From Paenibacillus sp. HW567 (lineage in GTDB: Bacteria; Bacillota; Bacilli; Paenibacillales; Paenibacillaceae), in contig NZ_KB910518.1 in assembly GCF_000374185.1 (NCBI RefSeq), positions 5,174,300 to 5,238,299 of the forward strand: a DNA stretch of 64,000 bases. Direction: 5' to 3'. A program made the position numbers and the translations under genes. Below the pieces are notes generated by a model. That model had not been told where the DNA came from, searched no databases, and was given only the letters and a program-made list of their open reading frames with translations. Each line of letters opens with the position of its first letter. Position 1 is the stretch's first letter. Below, piece after piece: positions 9,601 to 17,630 of the stretch.

Positions 9601-10096
9601 TCGAGCTGTACATCAAGCTCTGAACCGCAACATTCACGAGCACAAGCTCCGTGCGGATCGCCCGGATCGGCGGCTGGATCACCGCCTGCTGGTTCAGCGG
9701 GTCCACCGGCTCCGGAATTGGATCAAACAATTCAATTTCCAGCTCCAGCGGCCTTCCGTCCGGGGCAGCTTCAAGCGTCACAAAGGTGTGGTTCCGGTCA
9801 AGGCCCTGACGGGATTCCCCATTGACCCTCAGCAAGCCCTCGCCTCCCGACTCAAAGATCAGACCCGCATGCTGCCGTTCCCATTCACGGGGAATTACAA
9901 GCGTACGGCGGAAGAAATACGTGGTTCCCTGAACACTTGGAAACAGGCTGAAATTTCCTTCGGTATAGGGGCGCATTGCATCATATTGGCCCGGCACGGT
10001 ATATACCGAAGCTTGGATATCCCATTCCTCAAGCGCGCGCCGCTCTAGCCATTGCCGCTCTGACAGCTCGCGTATCAATCTTTTAATCCGCTCCAT
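6683..10096 (-). CDS. Alpha-mannosidase, GH38 (long form with repeat insertion)
   Basis: A 1137-aa GH38 enzyme. An N-terminal beta-domain (about residues 40-225) precedes the catalytic domain, with zinc motif GQSHIDIAWLW at 236-246 and the nucleophile Asp351 in PDTFG. Beta domains follow, with conserved C-terminal segments. It differs from the GH38 at the end of the locus in length and motif (HIDIAW rather than HTHWDREW), so the two probably differ in linkage preference. A Thr/Ala/Asn-rich stretch at about 630-675 is encoded by a 15-bp tandem repeat (8073-8207), and a second low-complexity Thr/Ala stretch lies further on; both sit between barrel and beta domains. GGAGGG lies 5 bases before the ATG. 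The start overlaps the end of the GH3 gene by 14 bases, suggesting translational coupling. Confidence 0.9.
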   Translation of the reverse strand: MERIKRLIRELSERQWLERRALEEWDIQASVYTVPGQYDAMRPYTEGNFSLFPSVQGTTYFFRRTLVIPREWERQHAGLIFESGGEGLLRVNGESRQGLDRNHTFVTLEAAPDGRPLELEIELFDPIPEPVDPLNQQAVIQPPIRAIRTELVLVNVAVQSLMYSSIIVRDAAILLPEADLRRARMLEALYRVMDEFLNLSEAAIREGKAAAALEEKLRAGIAGIGGNAEGTIHMVGQSHIDIAWLWPARETVRKTSRTFSTVHALMEEYPEYQFAQSQPQLFAYLKENDPVLFAKVKERIREGRWELVGGMWVEPDLNIPSGESLMRQMLYGQRFYLEEFGKTSDIEWLPDTFGYCASLPQILRHGGVHYFMTTKLGWNDTNVFPYDLFHWVGIDGTAMLSYLNHGVNENTLPKDVHDHWQSFREKKTHNEQMLLYGHGDGGGGVTREMLEYIRRAELMVGQPASQISSAADFFAGIRERQPKLPEWRGDLYLELHRGTYTTHGRNKRNNRKVEILYREAELWQTVAASFMKPEERSSSVEQLHKGWKLVLLNQFHDIIPGSAITEAYETSEKEYREVFTLGQSALQPGLQALAGQVAAVGEGTPYVLFNSLGWARDVVAAIPVPDQPDHTELENAALADTQPASTGWTGTELTSAKVTNTGLNNSGLSNAELAKTTPTKATTAGKTSANLTWAAYDEDGHSLSVDLVSESSAATGSTEQKTAYIYVPQIPAFGYKTIWLRREETSTEPITGSVGGMKAATGVTAPFTGAASAETTEAVAAAEHTPLTEYAALNDSWDTPYYRFTFNERGEITSLFDKTAGREIVQPGGRANRFHFFHDRPTLWDAWDIDSRYEDQPAGEAELVSKYVLHSGKVQDVLRFHWKLGQSEITQDLILYANDRRMDFKTHVEWNEAHKLLKVGFPVDVVADKATYEIPFGALERPTHRNTCWEQAQYEVCGHRFADVSEHGYGVSLLNDCKYGYDVQGSTIRLSLLRAPKWPDITADLGSHDFTYSLYPHEGDWRSAHTLRKAAELNHEVPAFAATMKTGQLPSTGALIGFNGQQVVLDTVKLSEDGQGSILRLYESSGGREAVKLGWKQPFNEVHLSNALEQKLEPVAHHQGEFELHFAPFEIKTIYIR
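8073..8207. repeat. Degenerate 15-bp tandem repeat (9 units) inside a GH38 gene
   Basis: Nine back-to-back units of exactly 15 bases, typified on the plus strand by TTGTTCAGTCCTGTA and CTTGTTAGTTCCGTA. Being a multiple of three, the array keeps the frame and encodes pentapeptides such as TELTS, TGLNN and AELAK, an x-x-L-x-N-like pattern. Units have diverged, so the expansion is not recent. Confidence 0.85.
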
Positions 10097-12431
10097 CTGA
10101 ACCCTCCATTACCATAAGCGCGGCTTCCAGCACATCATTTACATGGCTGCCGGCCAGCACCTTGAAGGCTCCCGGCTCCACAACAGGCTGAACATCCGGG
10201 CCGATATATTGCAGTTGCTCCGGACCGACCTCAAATTCCACGATTTGCGATTCACCCGGAGACAGCGTGATTTTGCGGAAGCCCTTCAATTCCTTGGCGG
10301 GTCTCGAAACCTTGCTGGCAACATCGGAAATATATAGTTGAACGACTTCAGCCCCTGTACGCTCGCCCGTGTTAGTCACTTGTACGGTTACCGTTGCGGT
10401 TTCGCCTGCAGTGATCGACTGCGGCTCTACCTTAAGCTCAGCGTAGCTGAAGCTTGTATAGCTCAGCCCGAAGCCGAACGGGTAGCGGGGCTGCGAATCC
10501 GTCTCGAGGTATCTTTTGCCCCGGGAACGCTTGCCGTTGTAGTACACCGGAAGCTGTCCGACATCCTTCGGCCAGGAAACCGTCAACCGGCCTGAAGGAT
10601 TCACCTCGCCGAACAGAATATCCGCCACCGCGTGGCCGCCCTCCTGACCTGGGTACCAGGCTTCCAGAATGGCATGGGCATGCTCCTCAATCCACGGCTC
10701 GCTTACCGGACGTCCGTTGATATAGACCACAATCACCGGCTTGCCCAGCTTATGAATCTCCTGCACCAGCTCAAGCTGCACACCCGAAAGGGCCAGTGAG
10801 ATCCGGTCGATGCCTTCGCCGCAGTCCATATCGCTCCACGAATGCTCCGTAACCTTCGAGGCTCCGGTCTTCAGATCAATGGTGCCTTCGCCGAAATCGC
10901 GGGCGCTGGAGCCGCCGAGCACCATCACCACGGTGTCGGCCTGCGCCGCGCAGGACAGAGCCGCTTCGAAGCCTTCTCTGGAGTCGCCTTTGATCCGGCA
11001 GCCGGGCGCATGCAGCACCCGCTCCGGCCCCAGCTTGCTGCGCACACCGTCCAGCACGGTGACGATGCTTGCGCGCTGCTGCGGCGAGGTATAGTCGCCA
11101 AGCTGATTGTACGGCGCATCGGCGTTCGGGCCGATGACGGCAACCTTGCCGGAGCCGCCTATGCCGCTGCCCCCCGCGCCGCCGCTGCCGCCGGAACTGC
11201 CAGCCAGCGGTAGCGTATTCCCTTCATTCTTCAGCAGAATGATGCTTTCCGCCGCCAGCTTGCGGGCTAGCTCCCGGTGCTTCTTGCTGCCGATGAACTT
11301 CTCGGCTGCATCCGGGTCGGCATACGGCTGCTCGAACAGGCCGAGCTTGAATTTCAGCTCCAGCACCCGCTGCACGGCGCGGTCCAGAATCTCTGGAGCC
11401 AATCTGCCCGTGCGGACGGCGTTTACTAAGTGCTCGCCGAACATCGCGCCCGACATCTCCATGTCGATGCCGGAGCTAATGGCCTGCACGGAAGCATCCA
11501 GCCCATCCTCGGCAACATCATGGCCGGAAGCCAGCATTTCGATCGCGCCGCAATCGGTTATTACAAGGCCGTCAAAGCCCCAAGCTCCCCGGAGAATATC
11601 CTCCAAGAGCGCGGTATTCGTCGTGCAGGGAACGCCGTCGATTTCGTTGTAGGCAGGCATAACTGAAACCGCGCCAGCCTCTACCGCTTTCTTGAACGGC
11701 AGCAGATCCACTTCAAGCAGCTCGCGCCAGCCCATATGCACCGGGCCGGCATTTCTGCCGCCCTCGGAGCTGCCGTAGCCGACGAAATGCTTCAGGGTCG
11801 CCCCCACGCTCTCCTGGCTGCTCAGCGAATCACCCTGCAGCCCCTCCACGGAGGCGACGGCCAGTTCACTGATCAGGTAGGCGTCCTCGCCGAAGCATTC
11901 CTCGGTGCGCCCCCAGCGGGGATCGCGCACTACGTCCAGCACAGGAGAATAGGTCACGGTTCCGCCCTGGCTGCGGGTCTCCAGCGCCACCGCCCGGCAC
12001 ATCTCCCGGTACAGGTCCACATTCCAGGAGCTGCCCAGCGAGAGCGGAACCGGAAACACGGTAGCGCCAATCGCCATATGCCCGTGCGAGCATTCTTCCC
12101 CGATCAGAATCGGAATGCCCAGCCGGGAATGCTCGATAGCATAACGCTGAATCGCGTTGACCGCCTCCGCACCCTGGCGTGGGGACAGTCCGCTCGCCAG
12201 AGTTACACCTGTCCACGGATCGGCACGAAGCATGCCGTACAGCGACCCGATGCCTGTCTCCGCCACCCGGCGTTTGAAATCTTCGGTAAGCGTAATGGTT
12301 CCATTTGTATGTTCATAGGCCTGCCAGCCGAAGGGCTGAACCAGTTGTGCGGCCTTTTCTTCCAAGGTCATTAGTCCCAGCAGATGCTCCGCCCGTTCCT
12401 TGGCCGGTCTGCCCGGATCTGTATAGCTCAT
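10083..12431 (-). CDS. GH3 beta-glycosidase
   Basis: A 782-aa glycoside hydrolase family 3 enzyme with the usual three parts: TIM barrel with nucleophile Asp293 in VITDCGAI, an alpha/beta sandwich, and a C-terminal fibronectin-III-like domain (about 680-770). No signal peptide, so cytoplasmic. GH3 covers beta-glucosidase, beta-xylosidase and beta-N-acetylglucosaminidase; this layout suits the glucosidase/xylosidase group, and its role with the mannosidases is unclear. A pure Gly/Ser/Ala linker occupies residues 411-429 between the two main domains, which is unusual. AAAGGG lies 9 bases before the ATG. It is 27 bases downstream of the permease gene and overlaps the next GH38 start. Confidence 0.9.
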   Translation of the reverse strand: MSYTDPGRPAKERAEHLLGLMTLEEKAAQLVQPFGWQAYEHTNGTITLTEDFKRRVAETGIGSLYGMLRADPWTGVTLASGLSPRQGAEAVNAIQRYAIEHSRLGIPILIGEECSHGHMAIGATVFPVPLSLGSSWNVDLYREMCRAVALETRSQGGTVTYSPVLDVVRDPRWGRTEECFGEDAYLISELAVASVEGLQGDSLSSQESVGATLKHFVGYGSSEGGRNAGPVHMGWRELLEVDLLPFKKAVEAGAVSVMPAYNEIDGVPCTTNTALLEDILRGAWGFDGLVITDCGAIEMLASGHDVAEDGLDASVQAISSGIDMEMSGAMFGEHLVNAVRTGRLAPEILDRAVQRVLELKFKLGLFEQPYADPDAAEKFIGSKKHRELARKLAAESIILLKNEGNTLPLAGSSGGSGGAGGSGIGGSGKVAVIGPNADAPYNQLGDYTSPQQRASIVTVLDGVRSKLGPERVLHAPGCRIKGDSREGFEAALSCAAQADTVVMVLGGSSARDFGEGTIDLKTGASKVTEHSWSDMDCGEGIDRISLALSGVQLELVQEIHKLGKPVIVVYINGRPVSEPWIEEHAHAILEAWYPGQEGGHAVADILFGEVNPSGRLTVSWPKDVGQLPVYYNGKRSRGKRYLETDSQPRYPFGFGLSYTSFSYAELKVEPQSITAGETATVTVQVTNTGERTGAEVVQLYISDVASKVSRPAKELKGFRKITLSPGESQIVEFEVGPEQLQYIGPDVQPVVEPGAFKVLAGSHVNDVLEAALMVMEGSDGAD

Positions 12432-12458
12432 TTCTCCACGCCCTTTCTGCTGACACTC

Positions 12459-13376
12459 TTATTCTTTGACGGCCCCTACGGTAAGCCCCTGAATGAAATA
12501 ACGCTGGAAGAACGGATAAGCAAAAATTATCGGTCCCGTCGCAAGCACGACCATCGCCATCCGCGACGTATCCTGAGGCATGGAGCGCAGCGCCTCCAGA
12601 CTGAGCGAGCTGTTGGTGGAGTTCTGCATAATAAACTGCATACTGGTCTCGATCCGCATCAGCATCGACTGCAGCGGCACCAGGTTCGGATCATCAATAT
12701 AGAGCAGCGCATTGAACCAGTCATTCCAGTAGCCCAGGGTACTGAACAGGGCAATCGTAGCCAGCCCGGGCAGGGACAGCGGCAACACAAGCGTCAGGAA
12801 AATGCGGAATTCGCCCGCGCCGTCGATTTTACCGGATTCAATGATGGCATCGGGAACGCTGGTGCTGTAGAACGTCCGCAGAATCATAATGTAAAAGGCG
12901 TTGACCGCCAGCGGCATCACAAGCGCCCAGATCGAATCCTTGAGTCCCAGGAACTGCGTAACGATGATGTAGGTCGGAACAAGCCCCCCGTTGAACAGCA
13001 TGGTGAAAAAGGCAAAGAACGCAAAGAAATTGCGGTATCTGAAGCTTTTACGCGAAATGGCATAGGCATAAAAAGCAATAAACAACAGGCTGATCAGCGT
13101 ACCGAGTACGGTCACGAGAATGGTTACCCCGTAAGAACGCAGCAGCATATCGCCTGATTCAAATACATATTTGTAAGCCCCGAGGCTCCATTTTGCCGGA
13201 AACAGACTGTAGCCATCCCGGGCCAGCGTCCCTTCATCCGTGAAGGAAATGATCACTACAAAAATAAAAGGAAAAACGCACAGAAAAGCAAAAATGCCGG
13301 CAAACAAATTGAACAGCACATTCCAGGTCTTGGAGAGCTTGTGAAAATCGCGTTCTTTTTTGACTAGTGTGGACAT
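12459..13376 (-). CDS. Carbohydrate ABC transporter permease (LplC/YtcP type)
   Basis: Inner-membrane permease of the CUT1 sugar-importer group, 305 aa, with six predicted membrane segments and the EAA-type loop around ESGKIDGAGEFRIF. It ends in the usual IQGLTVGAVKE. It pairs with the permease immediately upstream. The frame opens with GTG at 13385, which overlaps the Shine-Dalgarno AAAGGAG; the ATG at 13376 has 8-base spacing and is preferred. No ATPase gene lies in the locus. In Firmicutes such importers commonly use a shared MsmX-type ATPase encoded elsewhere. Confidence 0.92.
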   Translation of the reverse strand: MSTLVKKERDFHKLSKTWNVLFNLFAGIFAFLCVFPFIFVVIISFTDEGTLARDGYSLFPAKWSLGAYKYVFESGDMLLRSYGVTILVTVLGTLISLLFIAFYAYAISRKSFRYRNFFAFFAFFTMLFNGGLVPTYIIVTQFLGLKDSIWALVMPLAVNAFYIMILRTFYSTSVPDAIIESGKIDGAGEFRIFLTLVLPLSLPGLATIALFSTLGYWNDWFNALLYIDDPNLVPLQSMLMRIETSMQFIMQNSTNSSLSLEALRSMPQDTSRMAMVVLATGPIIFAYPFFQRYFIQGLTVGAVKE

Positions 13377-13399
13377 CTGGTTCACTCCTTTCGCCCTGA

Positions 13400-14338
13400 T
13401 TAGAATAAGGCGCTGTCCTTGTTGAATTTGCGCACGATGAAGTTCGAAGTAATAACAAGCACAAACCCGACAACGGATTGATACAGACCTGCGGCAGTGC
13501 TCATGCCAATCTCACCTGTAGATTTGAGGCCTTGGTAGACATAGGTGTCGATAACGTTCGTAACACTGTAGAGCGTCCCGGAATTGCGGGGAACCTGATA
13601 GAACAAGCCGAAGTCGGCGTAAAAGATTTTCCCGATGGCAAGCAGCGTCATAATGTTGATAATCGGGCTTAGGAGCGGCAGGGTGATGTTCTTGATCTGC
13701 TGGAACTTGCCTGCACCGTCGATCATTGCAGCTTCATACAGCGATTTGTCGATCCCCATGATAGCAGCCAGGTAGACTACGCTGTTGTAGCCAAGCGCTT
13801 TCCACAGATACACCAGTATCAGGATGAGCGGCCAGTATTTTTTCTCGGAATACCAGTTGATCGGTTCTGCGCCAAAATAGCCCAGGATCTGGTTCATTAC
13901 ACCGCTCTCGGAGCTGAGAAAGCTGAAGGCGAAGTAGCCGACAACAACCCAGGATAGGAAATACGGCAGGAACATACCGGTCTGATAGACCTTCGCCAGT
14001 CTTTTATTGGAAATCTCCGCCAGCACAATCGCCATCGCCACCGACAGCACCAGCCCAAGCAGAATGAAAGCGGCATTGTATAAAAGCGTGTTGCGGGTGA
14101 TGACATACGCATCGTTTGTGGTGAACAGAAATTTGAAGTTATCCCAGCCTACCCACTTGCTGTTGATAATGCTGGCCCAGAAGCCCTCCCGGCTGTAGCG
14201 GTATTCCTTAAAGGCAATGACCGTTCCCACCATCGGCAGATACGAGAAAAAGAGGAACCACAGCGCGCCCGGTAGGACCATGAGCAGCATAATTTTGTTT
14301 TTGATGATATTTCGGATGAATCCGCCAACCATTTTCAC
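13400..14338 (-). CDS. Carbohydrate ABC transporter permease (LplB/YteP type)
   Basis: First permease of the importer, 312 aa, six membrane segments, EAA loop region around YEAAMIDGAGKFQQI. It belongs to the YteP/LplB group that handles complex oligosaccharides in Bacillus and Paenibacillus, typically beside YesM/YesN regulators as here. The start is GTG at 14338 with GGAGGG 6 bases upstream; an ATG two codons later is possible. It is separated from the binding-protein gene by a stem-loop at 14362-14399. Confidence 0.92.
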   Translation of the reverse strand: MKMVGGFIRNIIKNKIMLLMVLPGALWFLFFSYLPMVGTVIAFKEYRYSREGFWASIINSKWVGWDNFKFLFTTNDAYVITRNTLLYNAAFILLGLVLSVAMAIVLAEISNKRLAKVYQTGMFLPYFLSWVVVGYFAFSFLSSESGVMNQILGYFGAEPINWYSEKKYWPLILILVYLWKALGYNSVVYLAAIMGIDKSLYEAAMIDGAGKFQQIKNITLPLLSPIINIMTLLAIGKIFYADFGLFYQVPRNSGTLYSVTNVIDTYVYQGLKSTGEIGMSTAAGLYQSVVGFVLVITSNFIVRKFNKDSALF

Positions 14339-14361
14339 GTGGAGCCCTCCTTAACTGTAAA

Positions 14362-14399
14362 GAAGACCGGGCAAGAGGCTTGGCACCCGCCCGATCTTC
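14362..14399 (-). terminator. Intercistronic stem-loop after the binding-protein gene
   Basis: An 11-base arm GAAGACCGGGC and its near complement with a 16-base loop, between the solute-binding protein stop and the first permease. On the reverse strand only three T follow. It is better read as an attenuating or mRNA-stabilising loop that lets the binding protein be made in excess than as a full terminator. Confidence 0.6.
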
Positions 14400-14413
14400 C
14401 TTAAATGAATGAA

Positions 14414-15925
14414 TTATTTGTTGTTCGCGGCTTTCCAGGCGTCGATTTGGGTCTGTGCTTCTGCGATGATTTTGTCGAGACCGGCAGCTTTGAATTTCTC
14501 AATCGCTTTTGGCAGATATTCGTCAGGATCTACGGTTCCCGTCATGAGCGGAGCCCAGAATTCTTCCTTCACGTTCTGCAAAGCGGCGATTTCATTCGTC
14601 ACCTTGGAGGTATCAAAGTTGAAGCCAAGGAGCGGCGCATTTACGCCTGCTTCGTTGAATTTCTTGAACTGCTCCCATTTGTCCGCAGGGTCGCCTTCGT
14701 TCAAATAGTTGAGCATGATATTCCCGAGAGAGAAGGACGGCATATCATAGTTCTGCGCTTCCGGCAGGAACTTAACGGTAGTGTCATTGACCTTCTCATA
14801 GTGCACACCTTCGATACCAGAATCCATCATGTTGCGCAGCACCGGATCGGTGTTGAGCAGGTTGAGGAATTCCATCGCTTTCTCCGGATGCTCGGAGTTG
14901 GCCGAAATCGCCTGCATCGAGCCCATAACGGACCAGTTGTAAATGTAAGATTCACCGGCGGGAGTCGATACTACAGGATAACCGTAGCTTGCCGTCCACA
15001 GATTGTCAGCCATTGGCTGTGTGGTGGCGCGGTCCATGAACCATTTGCCGGATTTGTAGAGGTCATCCACGGACGTAGTTGTCGCTACTTCCGATGAGAG
15101 GTAACCTGCCTTGTAATATTTGTGTACGGTTTCAAGATTGGATTTGAGTTCAGGAGTTTCGAGAATGTTGACGATTTTATAGTCTTTGGTGTCCAGATAT
15201 ACTGCCATTGGCATTTTTTCGATGATATAGTCAAAAGGCAGCACCGGCATAAAATCCTTCACCATCGCGTAAGGCGTGATGCCCGGCTCGTTGTCCTTGA
15301 TTGTCTTGAGCAAAGGTTCAATGCTCTCCAGCGATTTCACGCTGCTGATGTCCAGCTTGTACTTGTCCACCAGCTCCTTGTTGAAGCGCCATACTTCCTG
15401 AGCCGGAAGCTCTTTGTTGGCAGGGATTGCGTAGTTGTGGCCGTCTACCTTGGAGCCTTCCAGGAAGGCAGGGTCGATGGCATCCTTGATGCCTTTGCCA
15501 TATTGATCAATCAGGCTGTCGAGTTCCAGGAACGCGCCTTTGCGGGCATTTTGCACATAATCCAAAGCCCACGAGCTGGTAAACATGATGTCCATAGGCT
15601 CACCGGAGGCAACCTTAACCTGCATCTTCTGCGAGTAGTCGCCGTAGTCAATCATGTTGACCTTGAGGGTAACATTGATTTTTTCTTTGGTATATTTGTT
15701 GACTTCAGCCACTACCGTGTCCAGGTCCTTCTGCGGCGCGCCGATGGTATACCAGATCAGCTCTACCGGCTTCTCCGACGAAGTGTCTTTCGTTTCGGAA
15801 GCAGCATCCTTAGTCCCGGCATTGTTCGTAGCAGCATTGTTAGAGCCGCCGCAGGCGCTAAGCAGCACCGAGAATGCCATCAGCGATGTAAGTAACAGGG
15901 AAAACCGTTTTCTTTTCTTGCTCAT
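14414..15925 (-). CDS. Extracellular sugar-binding lipoprotein (ABC importer)
   Basis: A 503-aa solute-binding protein. The signal peptide ends in lipobox LSAC followed by GGSNN, so it is lipid-anchored on the cell surface. The rest is a type-1 binding-protein fold with an Asn/Ala/Thr/Lys linker after the anchor. It is of the LplA/YtcQ type that works with LplB/LplC-like permeases and binds complex oligosaccharides. It is the first gene of the mannoside transcription unit, directly downstream of the yesN-like gene with a 178-base gap that probably carries the promoter. GGGAGG lies about 10 bases before the ATG. The ligand (a mannoside) is inferred from the enzymes downstream. Confidence 0.92.
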   Translation of the reverse strand: MSKKRKRFSLLLTSLMAFSVLLSACGGSNNAATNNAGTKDAASETKDTSSEKPVELIWYTIGAPQKDLDTVVAEVNKYTKEKINVTLKVNMIDYGDYSQKMQVKVASGEPMDIMFTSSWALDYVQNARKGAFLELDSLIDQYGKGIKDAIDPAFLEGSKVDGHNYAIPANKELPAQEVWRFNKELVDKYKLDISSVKSLESIEPLLKTIKDNEPGITPYAMVKDFMPVLPFDYIIEKMPMAVYLDTKDYKIVNILETPELKSNLETVHKYYKAGYLSSEVATTTSVDDLYKSGKWFMDRATTQPMADNLWTASYGYPVVSTPAGESYIYNWSVMGSMQAISANSEHPEKAMEFLNLLNTDPVLRNMMDSGIEGVHYEKVNDTTVKFLPEAQNYDMPSFSLGNIMLNYLNEGDPADKWEQFKKFNEAGVNAPLLGFNFDTSKVTNEIAALQNVKEEFWAPLMTGTVDPDEYLPKAIEKFKAAGLDKIIAEAQTQIDAWKAANNK

Positions 15926-16103
15926 TCTTTGATAACCTCCCCTTTATTCACCTCGAATTTCCCAGGAATATCCGGAAGCCTGACCGCCGCCGTCCTCTTC
16001 AAGGATTATCTTAACTTTAGTTGATGTAAGCATTCTCAAACAGAAGCTAAACTAAATAAATCCTGTAGAAAATAAAGAAAAGAACTCGCCCGGCGAACGT
16101 CCG

Positions 16104-17630
16104 CTAGACAAGCCCCTTGTATTCGGTAGGTGAAATGCCCACATATTTTTTGAATTGCTTATAGAAGTATCCCGTCTCCCAGTAGCCTACATTCCTGGCG
16201 ATTTCCTGGACCTTGCAGGAGGTATAACGCAGCTCTTCCTTGGCCTTCTCGATCCTGTAGCGGTTGATATATTCCGTGAAGGTATCCCCTACCTCTTTGC
16301 TGAATAGTTGCCCCAGATATACCGGATGAATATGGAACTGCGCGCCGAGTGTCTTCAGCGAAATATCCTCCGAGTAGGACTCATGGATAAAATTGAGCAC
16401 CTGCTGCACGACCGGACTTTTCACATCGCGGATCAGCAAATCTATTGTAAACGCTGCCGCTTCCTTCAAAATATAAATCCACTCATGGATCGACGCCGTC
16501 TCACGGATTCTGCGGAAGCCCTCCTGGTACAGCTCCGGCTCTTCAGAATGCCTGATTTCCTTCAACTGCATCTTGAAACGGATCAGCCATTCCATGGAAA
16601 AATCCTGCAGGATTTCCGGCGTCACGCCTTCCATATGCCTGAGCTGCTCAAACCGTTCGTCAATCCGCCGCAGCAGCGCCTCCTTGTCTTTGGCCAGAAT
16701 CAGCCGCTGCACCTGCTCCCAATTCTGGGTGACTTCCCGCCCATCCCCTTCAGTGCGGCTCCTTATCTCTTCATACCGGATCAAGCTCCGCTCTGGGAAC
16801 AGCATGAAATATTCCTGGGCCTTCTTCGCCTGCGTATAGCTCTGGGCCGCGCCCCCTTCAGTCTCCACAACGGAGCCAAGCGAGAGGCGGAGCGGCTGGA
16901 AGGCAGCCAATTGTCCAATTAGCCGCTCATGGCAGCGCTCCACCTCTTCCTTCCCGCGCTGGTATTCACTTAGACCATGCAGCAGTACAGCATCCCCTTC
17001 GATGTCCTGAAACAGAATGATAGAGCTGCTGCTGGCAAGTGCCTCCCCAACCGCCTGGAGAAATTCCGCACTGCCGAAGCCCGGGCCCGGGCGCAGCAAT
17101 GCGGCGAGCAGCAGAGGCTTGTTCATCTGTAAGCCCAGCAGCTCCGCCCGTTCGCGGAATTCCTCCGGGGCAATCTGATCTCTGAGCCAGCGGTGCATCA
17201 CGTTGTCTCTTAATATGGAAATGCTATGCGCATTCATCTCATCTTCGGCTCTGCTCATGTTGAGCTTCTCTACAGCATTGCTCAGCGTTGCCTTGAACTC
17301 TTCCAGATTAATCGGCTTGAGCAGGTAATTCTCAATGCCCAGCGTCATTCCTTCCTTCAGATAACCGAATTCATCGTACCCGCTGAGGATGATAACCTTC
17401 AGCGCCGGCTGAATCCTGCGGACAGCGCGGATCAGGTCCAGCCCGTTCATCAGCGGCATGGAAATGTCGGTAATGAGAATATCTGCACGGAGTGAAGTCA
17501 GCGCTTCCAGCGCCTCCTGCCCGTTCTCCGCCCGGCCGACAATCTCCATCCCCATTCCGGCCCAATCGACAATATCATACAGTCCTTCAATAATAAACGG
17601 CTCGTCATCCACGATGAACACCTTATACAT
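16104..17630 (-). CDS. Response regulator, YesN-type (receiver plus AraC-type output)
   Basis: A 508-aa cytoplasmic regulator. Residues 1-120 form a receiver domain with acidic pocket DDE at 8-10, phospho-acceptor Asp55 in ILITDISMP and Lys in LLKPIN. A long middle region follows, and a C-terminal AraC/XylS DNA-binding domain (about 405-505) with the usual ending GYFYKQFKKYVGISP. It overlaps the histidine kinase gene by 8 bases and has GGAGGAG before its ATG, so the pair is translationally coupled. By position it most likely activates the adjacent importer and mannosidase genes when the kinase senses extracellular sugar. Confidence 0.93.
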   Translation of the reverse strand: MYKVFIVDDEPFIIEGLYDIVDWAGMGMEIVGRAENGQEALEALTSLRADILITDISMPLMNGLDLIRAVRRIQPALKVIILSGYDEFGYLKEGMTLGIENYLLKPINLEEFKATLSNAVEKLNMSRAEDEMNAHSISILRDNVMHRWLRDQIAPEEFRERAELLGLQMNKPLLLAALLRPGPGFGSAEFLQAVGEALASSSSIILFQDIEGDAVLLHGLSEYQRGKEEVERCHERLIGQLAAFQPLRLSLGSVVETEGGAAQSYTQAKKAQEYFMLFPERSLIRYEEIRSRTEGDGREVTQNWEQVQRLILAKDKEALLRRIDERFEQLRHMEGVTPEILQDFSMEWLIRFKMQLKEIRHSEEPELYQEGFRRIRETASIHEWIYILKEAAAFTIDLLIRDVKSPVVQQVLNFIHESYSEDISLKTLGAQFHIHPVYLGQLFSKEVGDTFTEYINRYRIEKAKEELRYTSCKVQEIARNVGYWETGYFYKQFKKYVGISPTEYKGLV

